Shown here one piece after another: positions 10,179 through 20,000 of a stretch of 64,000 bases of DNA (position 1 is its first letter; each line of letters starts with the position of its first letter). A model generated the notes under the pieces. That model saw only the letters and a program-made list of their open reading frames with translations, was not told where the DNA came from and searched no databases. Position numbers and translations under genes: made by a program. The stretch is from contig NC_012862.1 in assembly GCF_000026945.1 (NCBI RefSeq), positions 674,501 to 738,500 of the forward strand, in the 5' to 3' direction. Origin of the DNA: Candida dubliniensis CD36 (Eukaryota; Ascomycota; Pichiomycetes; Serinales; Debaryomycetaceae).

Positions 10179-11237
10179 TTATGGTCTATGTATCCTTACG
10201 TCAAGAAAGGGAAAATACCTTTTCGCCTCCTTCAATGCCCTCTCTCGATCTCGGCCTTCATAGTCTACTTGCATGTCTAGTACCCGCAACGTAGTGTTTA
10301 TCGGCAACTTTCCAAACCAGTGTGATAGGTTGTACACACTTTCCCTTGCAAACACTCGCAATGTTCTTAGTCTCGGGAAACTGCTAGCGTTCATGAACCG
10401 TGATACCACACTGCTGTTGAGAGACCCTCTCGCCACTGTGACGGCAAGCTCCTCCAAACTCAAAAAGTCTTCTCCGTTTCCACATTGCAAAAACTCTCGG
10501 TACCGCTCAGACACTGCAAACGCGTTACCTTCAGAATACGACACCACTAGTCGCTTGATGTTGGAATTGTAGTTGAATTGTGATAGTGTGAACGGGAACT
10601 CCCAGGTGCAATTGTGGAGCTCGACATCCTCTACAATCAAAACAGGGTACACGTCTTCCCAGTAGAGGTGGTAGTGCCATAGCCGCAACTTGGTCAACAT
10701 CTTAAAGTTGGCAATGTGCTCCAAACTGAATATGCGGTTGATCGTGGTGCTGGTGCTGGTGCTGGCAACGCTTTCCCTTGGCGCCCGCGAATCAAAGTAC
10801 AATGTAAGCTGCTGCAAGTTGTCGTCTTGGCGGTACTTGAGCCAGTTGGAGGAGAACTTGCTGTTGATAAGCAAATGTCTCAACCTAGGCAAGTCTATCA
10901 ACAAATCGGTAAAGATGTCCATGTTCCATTCCCCATACGAATCACAGTCGACTATGCGAAGTCGGGTCACCAAGTGTCTGTGCTGCTTGAGGAAACTCGT
11001 TCTCCCGTCTATTTCACTCCTCATATCGTTCCAGCTGGCTCGGATCTGGGAAAACACAATAGGTTTAAGCACGCTTCTGTGTTCGTGATCTAAAGTCGAT
11101 AGGTTTATCGTGTCCTGTCTCGACAAGTCCTTGAAAATGAGCTCTAGTATGTCTGTGGGGAGAGTGACCAATGTCAACTCCTGGCTGTACTTCACCACCT
11201 TTCTCTGTGACTCTGACTCCTCGCGTTGTCGCTTCAT
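10179..11237 (-). CDS. F-box protein with a divergent leucine-rich C-terminal region
   Basis: 352 residues from the ATG at 11235-11237 (MKRQREESE). An in-frame TTG further upstream is ignored. Residues about 22-60 (LVTLPTDILELIFKDLSRQD and on) match an F-box, the Skp1-binding motif of SCF ubiquitin ligases. The rest has spaced Leu/Ile-rich segments (LRLWHYHL, LRTLRVFA, LRVLDMQ) resembling degenerate leucine-rich repeats that would choose the substrate. I do not recognise a named orthologue. The gene is GC-richer than its surroundings but has no in-frame CTG that I found, as expected of a CTG-clade gene. Confidence 0.75.
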   Translation of the reverse strand: MKRQREESESQRKVVKYSQELTLVTLPTDILELIFKDLSRQDTINLSTLDHEHRSVLKPIVFSQIRASWNDMRSEIDGRTSFLKQHRHLVTRLRIVDCDSYGEWNMDIFTDLLIDLPRLRHLLINSKFSSNWLKYRQDDNLQQLTLYFDSRAPRESVASTSTSTTINRIFSLEHIANFKMLTKLRLWHYHLYWEDVYPVLIVEDVELHNCTWEFPFTLSQFNYNSNIKRLVVSYSEGNAFAVSERYREFLQCGNGEDFLSLEELAVTVARGSLNSSVVSRFMNASSFPRLRTLRVFARESVYNLSHWFGKLPINTTLRVLDMQVDYEGRDRERALKEAKRYFPFLDVRIHRP

Positions 11238-11318
11238 ATGTAGTTGATGGCCAGTTCCTACTGTAATGTCAGAAAACAAGATTTAGGTTTCCATCTTATC
11301 TCCAGAAAAAGAAAGCAG

Positions 11319-11320
11319 AA

Positions 11321-11351
<31 letters not shown>
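11319..11351 (+). repeat. Poly-A tract (A21-G-A11)
   Basis: An almost pure A tract lies in the 250-bp divergent interval between the F-box gene and the small membrane-protein gene. Such stiff poly(dA:dT) tracts commonly keep yeast promoters free of nucleosomes. Confidence 0.8.
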
Positions 11352-11488
11352 GAAATGGAATAAACAACAAACCAGAAGACAACCACCGTGGAAGAACCAT
11401 CCTCCCCTCGCCAGATAGTTCTCTGTCCAATCTTGTATTTGCAAAATAATTTTGATCTCACGGCCTGTCCACATAACACTTGCAAACC

Positions 11489-11899
11489 ATGCAGCGCAGC
11501 TGGCTCCAGTTGATATCCATAGTGTCACGCAATATTATCGATGACTTGAAAAGTAACATTCTCAACAAGCCCCCGATTCTACTAATCCTCAACCCGGACT
11601 CGTTTGAACCACCCTTCACGAATGGGTTTGACGAGTACTTTAATGTCACATCGACCGCACTCCTCGGCCAGTACTCAAACAGTAAAGCTGCGAACTATGC
11701 CATTGTTGCGTTATCGATTGTTCTAGCCGGTCTAGACATTGTCTACAGCATAATACGGCTCTCGATCTCAACGATGTTAATGGGGGCGTTCTTTGGGAGT
11801 CTCCTATTCTTTGGACTCTGGTTTGTCGTGACTGCGTCCAGAAGATGGAAGTTGGTGGTGCTCTTGTTTCAAAATAACGACTACAATGTACTATACTAG
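11489..11899 (+). CDS. Small two-span membrane protein, unknown
   Basis: 136 residues from the ATG at 11489. The N-terminal 50 residues are soluble. Two hydrophobic segments follow, about 68-88 (YAIVALSIVLAGLDIVYSII) and about 96-116 (MLMGAFFGSLLFFGLWFVV), then a short basic tail (SRRWK). I do not recognise the family. It lies divergently from the F-box gene and convergently with DTD1 (82 bp between the ends), inside the GC-richer stretch. Length, hydrophobic pattern and location argue for a real gene; function cannot be given. Confidence 0.6.
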   Translation: MQRSWLQLISIVSRNIIDDLKSNILNKPPILLILNPDSFEPPFTNGFDEYFNVTSTALLGQYSNSKAANYAIVALSIVLAGLDIVYSIIRLSISTMLMGAFFGSLLFFGLWFVVTASRRWKLVVLLFQNNDYNVLY

Positions 11900-11981
11900 A
11901 ATACACGTTATGATTATGGCTTGGATATATATGTATGAATACACTCTATTGACTGGTGGTGCGGTCAGCGTGCTATTTCAT

Positions 11982-12557
11982 TCACAAAGGGCTGTCTTGG
12001 GTGTCCCAGATGATGGTCACCGGACCATCGTTGACCAAGGCAACGTCCATCATGGCGCCAAACTCTCCGTCCTTGACCTTGTCTTGGCCCAACCCTGCTC
12101 TCAATTGTTCTAGCAACTTGTTGTACAATTCAACCGCATGGTGGCCTTTTGCGGCACGGTGGAAATCAGGCTTGGTCCCCTTTTTAACCGTGCCGTACAA
12201 TGTAAACTGACTTACAGACAAGATTTCTCCTTGGATGTCTACGATCGACTTTGCCCAGGGCTTGCCATACCACTTGGTGGCAGTCTGTGGTGGCTCGGAC
12301 AAATCCTCAAACACACGGAGGGAGAGAAGCTTCTTGGAGAGCTTGGCAATATCTTCCTCTGTATCTGTGGTGGTGATACCAACGAGAACCATCAACCCCT
12401 TTCCGATTCTGTTTGCTCAAAGATGTTAGTGAAACGTCTGTGTTAGGACCCAATTTGCAGATCACCGCTAGTATATAAACACAAATACATACGAAGACAC
12501 AATCTTCTCTTCAACTGTAACTGACGCACTCTTGACTTTCTGAACAACCACTCTCAT
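11982..12557 (-). CDS. DTD1: D-aminoacyl-tRNA deacylase, spliced (two exons)
   Basis: Exon 1 is 12493-12557 (MRVVVQKVKSASVTVEEKIVSS), the intron 12409-12492 (84 nt), exon 2 11982-12408. Splicing joins VSS to IGKGLMVLVGI, restoring the usual Dtd start and giving 163 residues. The 5' site is GTATGT, the branch point CACTAAC, the 3' site CAG. Family motifs SQFTLYG and NDGPVTIIW are present. The enzyme removes D-amino acids from mischarged tRNAs in the cytosol. Exon 2 alone lacks the N-terminal strand and has no good ATG, so an unspliced call would be wrong. It is convergent with the small membrane-protein gene. Confidence 0.92.
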
Positions 12558-12769
12558 GTCGTGAAATTGTGTGGTGCAACTTTGTTTTTTACAGATAGGA
12601 GTATAAATGATAATTGAACAACTCGATTTCTTTTTTTTTTTTTTATTGGTTCCTACTGAGTTTTCGGTGAGTCCCAGTCTAGTTTTTCGTTTGCCGTGGG
12701 TAGCCAAAAAAAACTACAAAAACTCCGGGACAGGATGTTTCAAGTTTATTAATATCATATCTCATACAT

Positions 12770-14182
12770 TTATTGCAGTTGCTCGTCTACTAAGAAATTA
12801 CACAAGTATTTTAAAGCAGCAACAACTTCCCTGCCAACAGGTTCAATGTACTTTGCAGGTAACAAAAATCCATGGTTACCCGTATCTCTCAATTTTAACT
12901 GGAACGCATAGTCTGCTCGATGATGATACATATAATCCAATGCTGTTCCTGATCCCAAGTCTGGCATCAAATCGGCATCACGATCAATACACGCAGGTAA
13001 TACGTTATAAAGTGTTCCACTTTGCATGCGAATCGCTTTTGCTAGACCCCACGCAACCTCTAACAAGTTCTCTTCGTCTCTCGGTTGCTCGTTACACGAG
13101 AAGGCATAAGGATACAAGATCTCCTGCGAGTAAGAATGCAAGTCAATATACCCCCATATTTTGTGGTTAGCATTTGTATTATTTAAATAATCTGTCCAAA
13201 TTTGTGATTCGAATGCTTCAAAAGGTGCCTCGCCACTATATTCCTCGCCACAAGCCCAATCACTTGATCTTGTCCAATGATAATCGTAGGAATGATCAAT
13301 ATCAATTCCAAAGCACTTTGGATGAATAGTTGGTTGACGATTCTTTCTCCACAATCTGTCTGTGGTCCAGGTGTATTCATAGCCATCTGGGTTAGAAACG
13401 GGAATAAATATAAAGTCTAACTTAGACCAGATATCAGAATCTGGAACATTTTTGTAGTACTCAATTAACGCATATATGGAGTATAAGACAGACGAAGTGG
13501 AAATCCATTCACGAGCATGGATACCGCCGCTAACTACAACGGTTCTCCTGTTACCGTGATCATCGTTGTCTTCTGAGCTAGGAACAGTGAAATGAACCAC
13601 CTTGTACTTGCGATGCTCAAACGTTTCCCCAATCTCTTCAACACTGATTATATCAGGATACGTTGCTTGTAATAGACCCAACCATGCATCAATGCTTTCT
13701 AATGAACGGTACTCTTTAAAAAACAATTCGTTGGTAATCACGGAATCTTCATTTAATTGGCTAATTTGTTGCGGATATGTTTCGTATATCTTTTGAGCCA
13801 AATCGTCAACAACTACTTTGAAAGACATCGATGGAAACATCTCGTGCAATTTAAGCAAACCAGTTTCATCTATTTGGATATCAATTGTCTTTAGGTTACT
13901 TGCGTGGCCCCATTTAGTAAAGTGAATATTTGCGTCATCTTCAAAAGACTGTGTCATCAAATATTTTCCTAGATCTGGGGTATCTGAGTAGTCAATCCTG
14001 ATTACATGTTTACCCTTATATTGTGTTAAATCTATTGGGTGGTATTGATGATCCACAGTTGTGTAATGAGGACGAGAAACATCTTTTGAAGAGAATAACC
14101 CATAGAAATCAAATGGTATTTGGATCTGATAACTGACCACTAGTTGAATGAGAAGTAGTGATATGAGTTTGATATAGTCCAT
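12770..14182 (-). CDS. ECM14: Ecm14-like inactive metallocarboxypeptidase
   Basis: 470 residues from the ATG at 14180-14182, with a signal peptide (MDYIKLISLLLIQLVVSYQ), a propeptide, and an M14 carboxypeptidase domain. Zinc ligands are visible: HAREW (His, Glu) and DLHSYSQ (His). The catalytic Glu normally found in the motif xELRDTG is replaced: here LKLRDTG has Lys. The same loss defines S. cerevisiae Ecm14 as a pseudopeptidase affecting the cell wall. The longer frame up to 14248 starts at TTG and is not used. It is divergent from DLD2 across about 680 bp. Confidence 0.85.
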   Translation of the reverse strand: MDYIKLISLLLIQLVVSYQIQIPFDFYGLFSSKDVSRPHYTTVDHQYHPIDLTQYKGKHVIRIDYSDTPDLGKYLMTQSFEDDANIHFTKWGHASNLKTIDIQIDETGLLKLHEMFPSMSFKVVVDDLAQKIYETYPQQISQLNEDSVITNELFFKEYRSLESIDAWLGLLQATYPDIISVEEIGETFEHRKYKVVHFTVPSSEDNDDHGNRRTVVVSGGIHAREWISTSSVLYSIYALIEYYKNVPDSDIWSKLDFIFIPVSNPDGYEYTWTTDRLWRKNRQPTIHPKCFGIDIDHSYDYHWTRSSDWACGEEYSGEAPFEAFESQIWTDYLNNTNANHKIWGYIDLHSYSQEILYPYAFSCNEQPRDEENLLEVAWGLAKAIRMQSGTLYNVLPACIDRDADLMPDLGSGTALDYMYHHRADYAFQLKLRDTGNHGFLLPAKYIEPVGREVVAALKYLCNFLVDEQLQ

Positions 14183-14861
14183 GCTAATAAATAAAACTAA
14201 ATTGGTATAATATCTGGGAATCAAATATATCAATAGTGAAAAGGACAAAAATATGAATACCGTGGGTTATAGAAAAAGGTGGGTTATATTTTAAAATCAA
14301 TGCTAAATGCAACTTTAAATATCAATGGGTAATTTGAATTATCAACAACATTGAGAGCAAAGTAGAAATGAAATTTGAACGGAATTTTTTTTTTTTTTTG
14401 TTAGAGTACTGAATTATTATTATCATTATTCTTGTTACAAATTAATTACTATGATAAACTAAAGTCGTGTATTTGTGTAATGAAACGTGATAACACTTGC
14501 TTCTTTATTCAGCTTTCATCTTTTCGTTGTTGCTGTTTAACAATTGTCCTACTTGGTCTTGGATAGATAAACAAGTAGATGAGTTAGTTAGTTATATCCT
14601 CACAGTTATATTTTCAAGATTTTGTATCATCCCTGTAATGTATTATAATCGTAGTTTATAATATAAATGTCTATGAAGAAGTCAAAAAAAAAAAAAGAAA
14701 AAGAAAACCTAATATTACTACTGGTTCAATTGGTACTGCAAAGTTCTCAACAATACCACTAAAAATTATTTCTGACTAAATATCACCACAATGGAAAAAA
14801 AAAAATTGTTAATTAATTATTCTTTGCAACATCATCCTGATTCAAAAAACAACCTACAAGA
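14183..14861. other. Divergent promoter region of ECM14 and DLD2
   Basis: 679 bp, AT-rich, with T tracts near 14387-14399 and A tracts near 14683-14697 and 14798-14806. It holds both promoters. No gene or repeat found. Confidence 0.6.
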
Positions 14862-16445
14862 ATGCAGAGAAGATTCGTGCAAACTGCTTCGTATTTAATT
14901 AGAAGAAATAAAGTGGCATGCAGATTCAATCGTTATAACGGTTTGCCGGTTGCCTTTTATTCCACAAAGACAGTACCTTTCACAGCAGATACTTACTCCC
15001 AAAAAGTCCAACGCGATTCAAAGTACAAGCAACTTGAATCCAAAGATATTGAATTTTTCAAAAGTGTTTTACCTGAAAATTCCATTATCACTGATAAGGA
15101 CGACTTATTGTTTTTTAATGAAGATTGGATGAGAAAATATAGAGGTCAATCACAATTGGTATTGAAGCCCAAGACCACTGAGCAAGTCGCCTCTATCTTA
15201 AAGTATTGTAATGACAACAAGCTAGCTGTTGTTCCCCAAGGAGGGAATACTGGGTTGGTAGGTGGCTCTAATCCAATTTTTGATGAAATTATTATTTCCT
15301 TGTCGTCCATGAACAAAATCAGATCGTTTGATCCTGTCAGTGGTATATTGAAAGTAGACGCAGGTGTTATTTTGGAAACTGCTGATCAGTATTTGGCTGA
15401 GCAGGGCTATATCTTCCCACTTGACTTGGGAGCTAAAGGATCTTGTCATGTTGGTGGTAATGTTGCTTGTAATGCTGGTGGCTTGCGTTTGTTGCGATAC
15501 GGTTCTTTGCATGGTTCTGTTTTAGGTTTGGAAGCTGTCTTGCCTGACGGTACGGTTTATAACTCTATGCATTCATTGCGTAAAGATAATACTGGTTATG
15601 ATTTGAAACAATTGTTTATTGGATCTGAAGGTACTTTGGGTATTATAACTGGTGTTTCAATTCTATGTCCATCAAGACCACAAGCGCAAAATGTGGCATT
15701 TTTAGCTGTTTCGAGTTATGAGGCCGTTCAAAAGGTTTTTGTTCAGGCCAGAAAAGAGTTGCAAGAGATTTTGTCTGCTTTTGAATTCATGGACAACACG
15801 TCCCAAAAGTTGACTGCTAAGCATTTAGGTTTGGAGCACCCTATTGAAAGTGGTGACTTCCCATTCTATGTGTTAATTGAAACCTCTGGTTCCAACAAAG
15901 AGCATGATGACGAAAAATTGGAAACATTCTTGGGGAATGCAATGGAAGAAGGTTTAGTTGACGATGGAATTATTGCTCAAGATGAAGCGCAAATACAATC
16001 GTTGTGGTCATGGAGAGAGTCGATTCCAGAAGCAACCACTATTGGGGGCGGTGTTTATAAATATGACGTCTCGATTCCATTGGCAGATCTTTATGGCTTA
16101 GTTGTGGATGTCAATGCCAGATTAAATGATGCTGGAATTGCCAGTTTGGACGATGAATCGAAACCTGTGCTTGCTGCATTGGGTTACGGGCATATTGGAG
16201 ACGGGAATTTACACTTGAACGTTTCTGTAAGAAAGTATTCTCCTGAAATTGAAACTATTTTGGAACCATTTGTTTATGAATGGATTGCTAAAAAGCATGG
16301 ATCTATTTCGGCTGAGCATGGGTTGGGTTTCCAAAAGAAAAACTATATTGGATATTCCAAAAATGAGGTTGAGATTAAATTAATCAAAGAAATCAAACAA
16401 CATTATGATCCAAACGGGATCATGAACCCTTATAAGTACGTGTAA
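14862..16445 (+). CDS. DLD2: D-lactate / D-2-hydroxyglutarate dehydrogenase, mitochondrial
   Basis: 527 residues, called AIP2 in C. albicans nomenclature as I recall. A basic, Arg-rich N-terminus ([15 protein letters not shown]) looks like a mitochondrial targeting signal. The FAD-binding PCMH domain follows ([58 protein letters not shown]), then the FAD-oxidase C-terminal domain with [13 protein letters not shown] and [14 protein letters not shown]. Similarity is continuous with S. cerevisiae Dld2 (530 residues), which oxidises D-2-hydroxyglutarate and D-lactate. Confidence 0.93.
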   Translation: MQRRFVQTASYLIRRNKVACRFNRYNGLPVAFYSTKTVPFTADTYSQKVQRDSKYKQLESKDIEFFKSVLPENSIITDKDDLLFFNEDWMRKYRGQSQLVLKPKTTEQVASILKYCNDNKLAVVPQGGNTGLVGGSNPIFDEIIISLSSMNKIRSFDPVSGILKVDAGVILETADQYLAEQGYIFPLDLGAKGSCHVGGNVACNAGGLRLLRYGSLHGSVLGLEAVLPDGTVYNSMHSLRKDNTGYDLKQLFIGSEGTLGIITGVSILCPSRPQAQNVAFLAVSSYEAVQKVFVQARKELQEILSAFEFMDNTSQKLTAKHLGLEHPIESGDFPFYVLIETSGSNKEHDDEKLETFLGNAMEEGLVDDGIIAQDEAQIQSLWSWRESIPEATTIGGGVYKYDVSIPLADLYGLVVDVNARLNDAGIASLDDESKPVLAALGYGHIGDGNLHLNVSVRKYSPEIETILEPFVYEWIAKKHGSISAEHGLGFQKKNYIGYSKNEVEIKLIKEIKQHYDPNGIMNPYKYV

Positions 16446-17048
16446 ATGAGTTAGTTGAAAACAGTGTTTGTAAATAATCCTGCTTTATGCAAAAGGCATT
16501 TATATATTACATTTATTTATTCATGTTATTGTAAATACCCTGTCTAGTTTTATTGACGTTCGAAAATATTTAGGGCTAGTCCGCATAGCCATTGGAATGG
16601 TAGTCCATCAATCATGTAGATAGTATTATAATTTTTCCCTTCTGTGTTAAAACTTCCATAAACTCGCTCCAGATTTACTAAACTAATTAAGATATAAAAA
16701 ATGTGTATTTAAAACATGTACTAATAACTAAACAAGACTTATTTGCTTTGTACACAAATATGAACCGAAACTAAAAATCATAATGATAGAAGAAATAGAA
16801 AATAGGGGTATAACAATATTAATCACCAATGACAAAATAAAGCACGGACATTCAATGTGTGCACGAAAAAAAGTAATTTTGAAAACAAGTAATCAATAGA
16901 AACTTGAAACTAATAATATGATCTCTTAAAGTAAGATCAAACCGAAATAATGAAAGAAAATGAAAAATGAAGCCAAAAAAAAAAAAAAAAAATCTCCATT
17001 CTTTGGAGAAACCGAAACTCATCACATAATTTCTAAAATCCAAATTGA
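16446..17048. other. Convergent 3' region between DLD2 and the adhesin
   Basis: 603 bp of AT-rich sequence with a T-rich (minus strand) tract near 16976-16992. It holds only 3' flanks as far as I can see. Confidence 0.6.
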
Positions 17049-20000
17049 TTAAAACAAGAATAACAATGCGCTGAAGAAACCAGCAATGAGACCTAATCTT
17101 GGAACAACTGAGTTAGCTGCACCTTCAAAAGTGCTGACACCTGAGGAACTGTTGTTAGAAATGCCAACAGATGGAACTAAAGTTGGTGCTGGCCAGTTGC
17201 TGGTGTTCTCGTTGGTTTCAGTAGCAACAATTTCAGTTTGATCTCTCTTGTAGTTTGCAAGTTTAGCAACATGGTAAACAGCCTTAGTTGTAGTCAATGG
17301 ACAGTAGGTTGTGTAAGTGGTAGCCACATCGGTGGTGGTCACTGTGACAACGACAACACCAGTATGTGTAGTGTGAGTCTCGCATCCAGTTTCAGCACAG
17401 CTAGTAACAGTAATAACTTCAGTTGAATGTGCAGTTGAAGTGACAAACGAAGTTATAATTGTTTCATCAGTACCAGCAGTAGGAACAGTGGTGCAGTATG
17501 AAGATGGAACTGAAATAGTAGTTGGAGTGGTCACACTTTGTCCAGAAGTAACATCAGAACAAATAGTCACTGTAGTTTTATCACCATATCCTCCAGTAGA
17601 AACAGAAGTCCAGCATGATCCTGTGCTTGTACCTGGAGTAGTAGCAGCTGAACTAGAACCTGGAGTAGTACCTGGGGTAGATGCAATACTGGAAGATGAT
17701 TCTGGTGTGGTAGCAGAGCTGGATCCTGGGGTAGTAGCAGAGCTAGTACCTGGTGTGGAGGCAGAACTAGAACCTGGGGTAGTAGCAGAGCTGGATCCTG
17801 GGGTAGTGGCAGAGCTAGAACCTGGTGTGGAGGCAGAACTAGAACCTGGGGTAGTAGCAGAGCTGGATCCTGGGGTAGTAGCAGAACTAGAACCTGGGGT
17901 TGTAGCAGAGCTGGATCCTTGGGTAGTAGCAGAACTAGAACCTGGTGTGGAGGCAGAACTAGAACCTGGTGTGGAGGCAGAACTAGAACCTGGTGTAGTA
18001 GCAGAGCTAGAACCTGGTGTAGTAGCAGAACTAGAACCTGGTGTGGAGGCAGAACTAGAACCTGGGGTAGTAGCAGAACTAGAACCTGGTGTGGAGGCAG
18101 AACTAGAACCTGGTGTAGTAGCAGAGCTAGTACCTGGTGTAGTAGCAGAGCTGGAACCTGGTGTAGTAGCAGAACTAGAACCTGGTGTGGAGGCAGAACT
18201 AGAACCTGGTGTGGATCCTGAAGTGGTAGCTGGGCCAGTTGGTGTAGTGATAGTATTAGTACCTGGTGTTAATGTGAAAACAGTAGTAAAGCCTGGACCA
18301 GTTATGGTGACAGTAGATTGTTCTGGAACTGAAGTGGTAGCTGGACCAGTTGGTGTAGTAGCTGGAGTAGACTCAATGCTAGATGATTCTGGTGTGGTAG
18401 CAGAGCTAGTACCTGGTGTGGTAGCAGAACTAGAACCTGGGGTAGTAGCAGAGCTGGATCCTGGGGTAGTGGCAGAGCTAGAACCTGGTGTGGAGGCAGA
18501 ACTAGAACCTGGTGTAGTAGCAGAGCTAGAACCTGGTGTAGTAGCAGAACTAGAACCTGGTGTGGAGGCAGAACTAGAACCTGGGGTAGTAGCAGAACTA
18601 GAACCTGGTGTGGAGGCAGAACTAGAACCTGGGGTAGTAGCAGAACTAGAACCTGGGGTTGTAGCAGAGCTGGATCCTTGGGTAGTAGCAGAACTAGAAC
18701 CTGGTGTGGAGGCAGAACTAGAACCTGGGGTAGTAGCAGAGCTGGATCCTGGTGTGGAGGCAGAACTAGAACCTGGGGTAGTAGCAGAGCTGGATCCTGG
18801 AGTAGTAGCAGAACTAGAACCTGGTGTGGTAGCAGAGCTGGATCCTGGTGTAGTAGCAGAACTAGTACCTGGTGTGGAGGCAGAACTAGAACCTGGTGTA
18901 GTAGCAGAGCTAGAACCTGGTGTAGTAGCAGAACTAGAACCTGGTGTGGAGGCAGAACTAGAACCTGGGGTAGTAGCAGAGCTAGTACCTGGTGTGGTAG
19001 CAGAGCTGGATCCTGGAGTAGTAGCAGAACTAGAACCTGGTGTGGTAGCAGAGCTAGTACCTGGTGTGGTAGCAGAGCTGGATCCTGGAGTAGTAGCAGA
19101 ACTAGAACCTGGTGTGGTAGCAGAGCTAGTTCCTGGTGTGGTAGCAGAACTAGAACCTGGGGTAGTAGCTGGAGTTGATTCACTAGTAACAATAGTTTCA
19201 GTTGAAGTCAATGGACAGAAAGTAGTGTATTGAGTGACTGTACCTGTAGTAGTAACTGTAACAACGGTGACACCAGTAGTAACAACAGTTGGTGTACAAG
19301 TGCGGTGATTACAGTCAGTAACAGTAATGACAGTTGTAGTCTCAGCAGTGTGAGTTGTAAATGACGTAATCCAGTCGGTACTTGTTTTACCAGTAGTAAC
19401 AGATGATCCAGGTGTGGTAGCTGGAGTTGATGCAATACTAGTTGAAGATCCTGGAGCGGTAGTTGGGGTACTCTTAGTACTTGTTCCTGGGGCAGTAGTT
19501 GGGGTAGATTTAGTACTGGTACCTGGAGCAGTAGTTGGGGTACTCTTGGTGCTAGTGCCTGGGGCAGTAGTTGGGGTAGATTTAGTACTTGTTCCTGGAG
19601 CAGTAGTTGGAGTTGATTTAGTACTGGTTCCTGGAGCAGTAGTTGGGGTAGATTTAGTACTTGTTCCTGGAGCAGTAGTTGGGGTACTCTTAGTACTTGT
19701 TCCTGGGGCAGTAGTTGGGGTAGATTTAGTACTGGTACCTGGAGCGGTAGTTGGGGTACTCTTAGTACTTGTTCCTGGAGCAGTAGTTGGGGTACTCTTG
19801 GTGCTAGTGCCTGGAGCAGTAGTTGGAGTAGATTTGGTGCTGGTTCCTGGAGCAGTAGTTGGAGTTGATTTAGTACTGGTTCCTGGAGCAGTAGTTGGGG
19901 TACTCTTGGTGCTAGTGCCTGGAGCAGTAGTTGGAGTAGATTTGGTGCTAGTGCCTGGAGTAGACTTGGAACTGGTTGTTGGAGTAGTAGCCGGAGTTGA

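Noticed and set aside
10690..11093. Two overlapping + strand frames of 132 and 125 codons
   Set aside because: Both are antisense to the F-box gene; the GC-rich coding sequence leaves shadow frames open.
12607..13170. 187-codon + strand frame
   Set aside because: It is largely antisense to ECM14 and starts in its 3' flank, with no family features.
17440..19233. Long + strand open frame (597 codons) with VAELEPGV repeats, and similar frames at 18302-19192, 19208-20005, 19414-20100
   Set aside because: These mirror the adhesin repeat arrays. Units of 24 and 36 bp are multiples of three, so several frames stay open on both strands. No independent start, signal or family.
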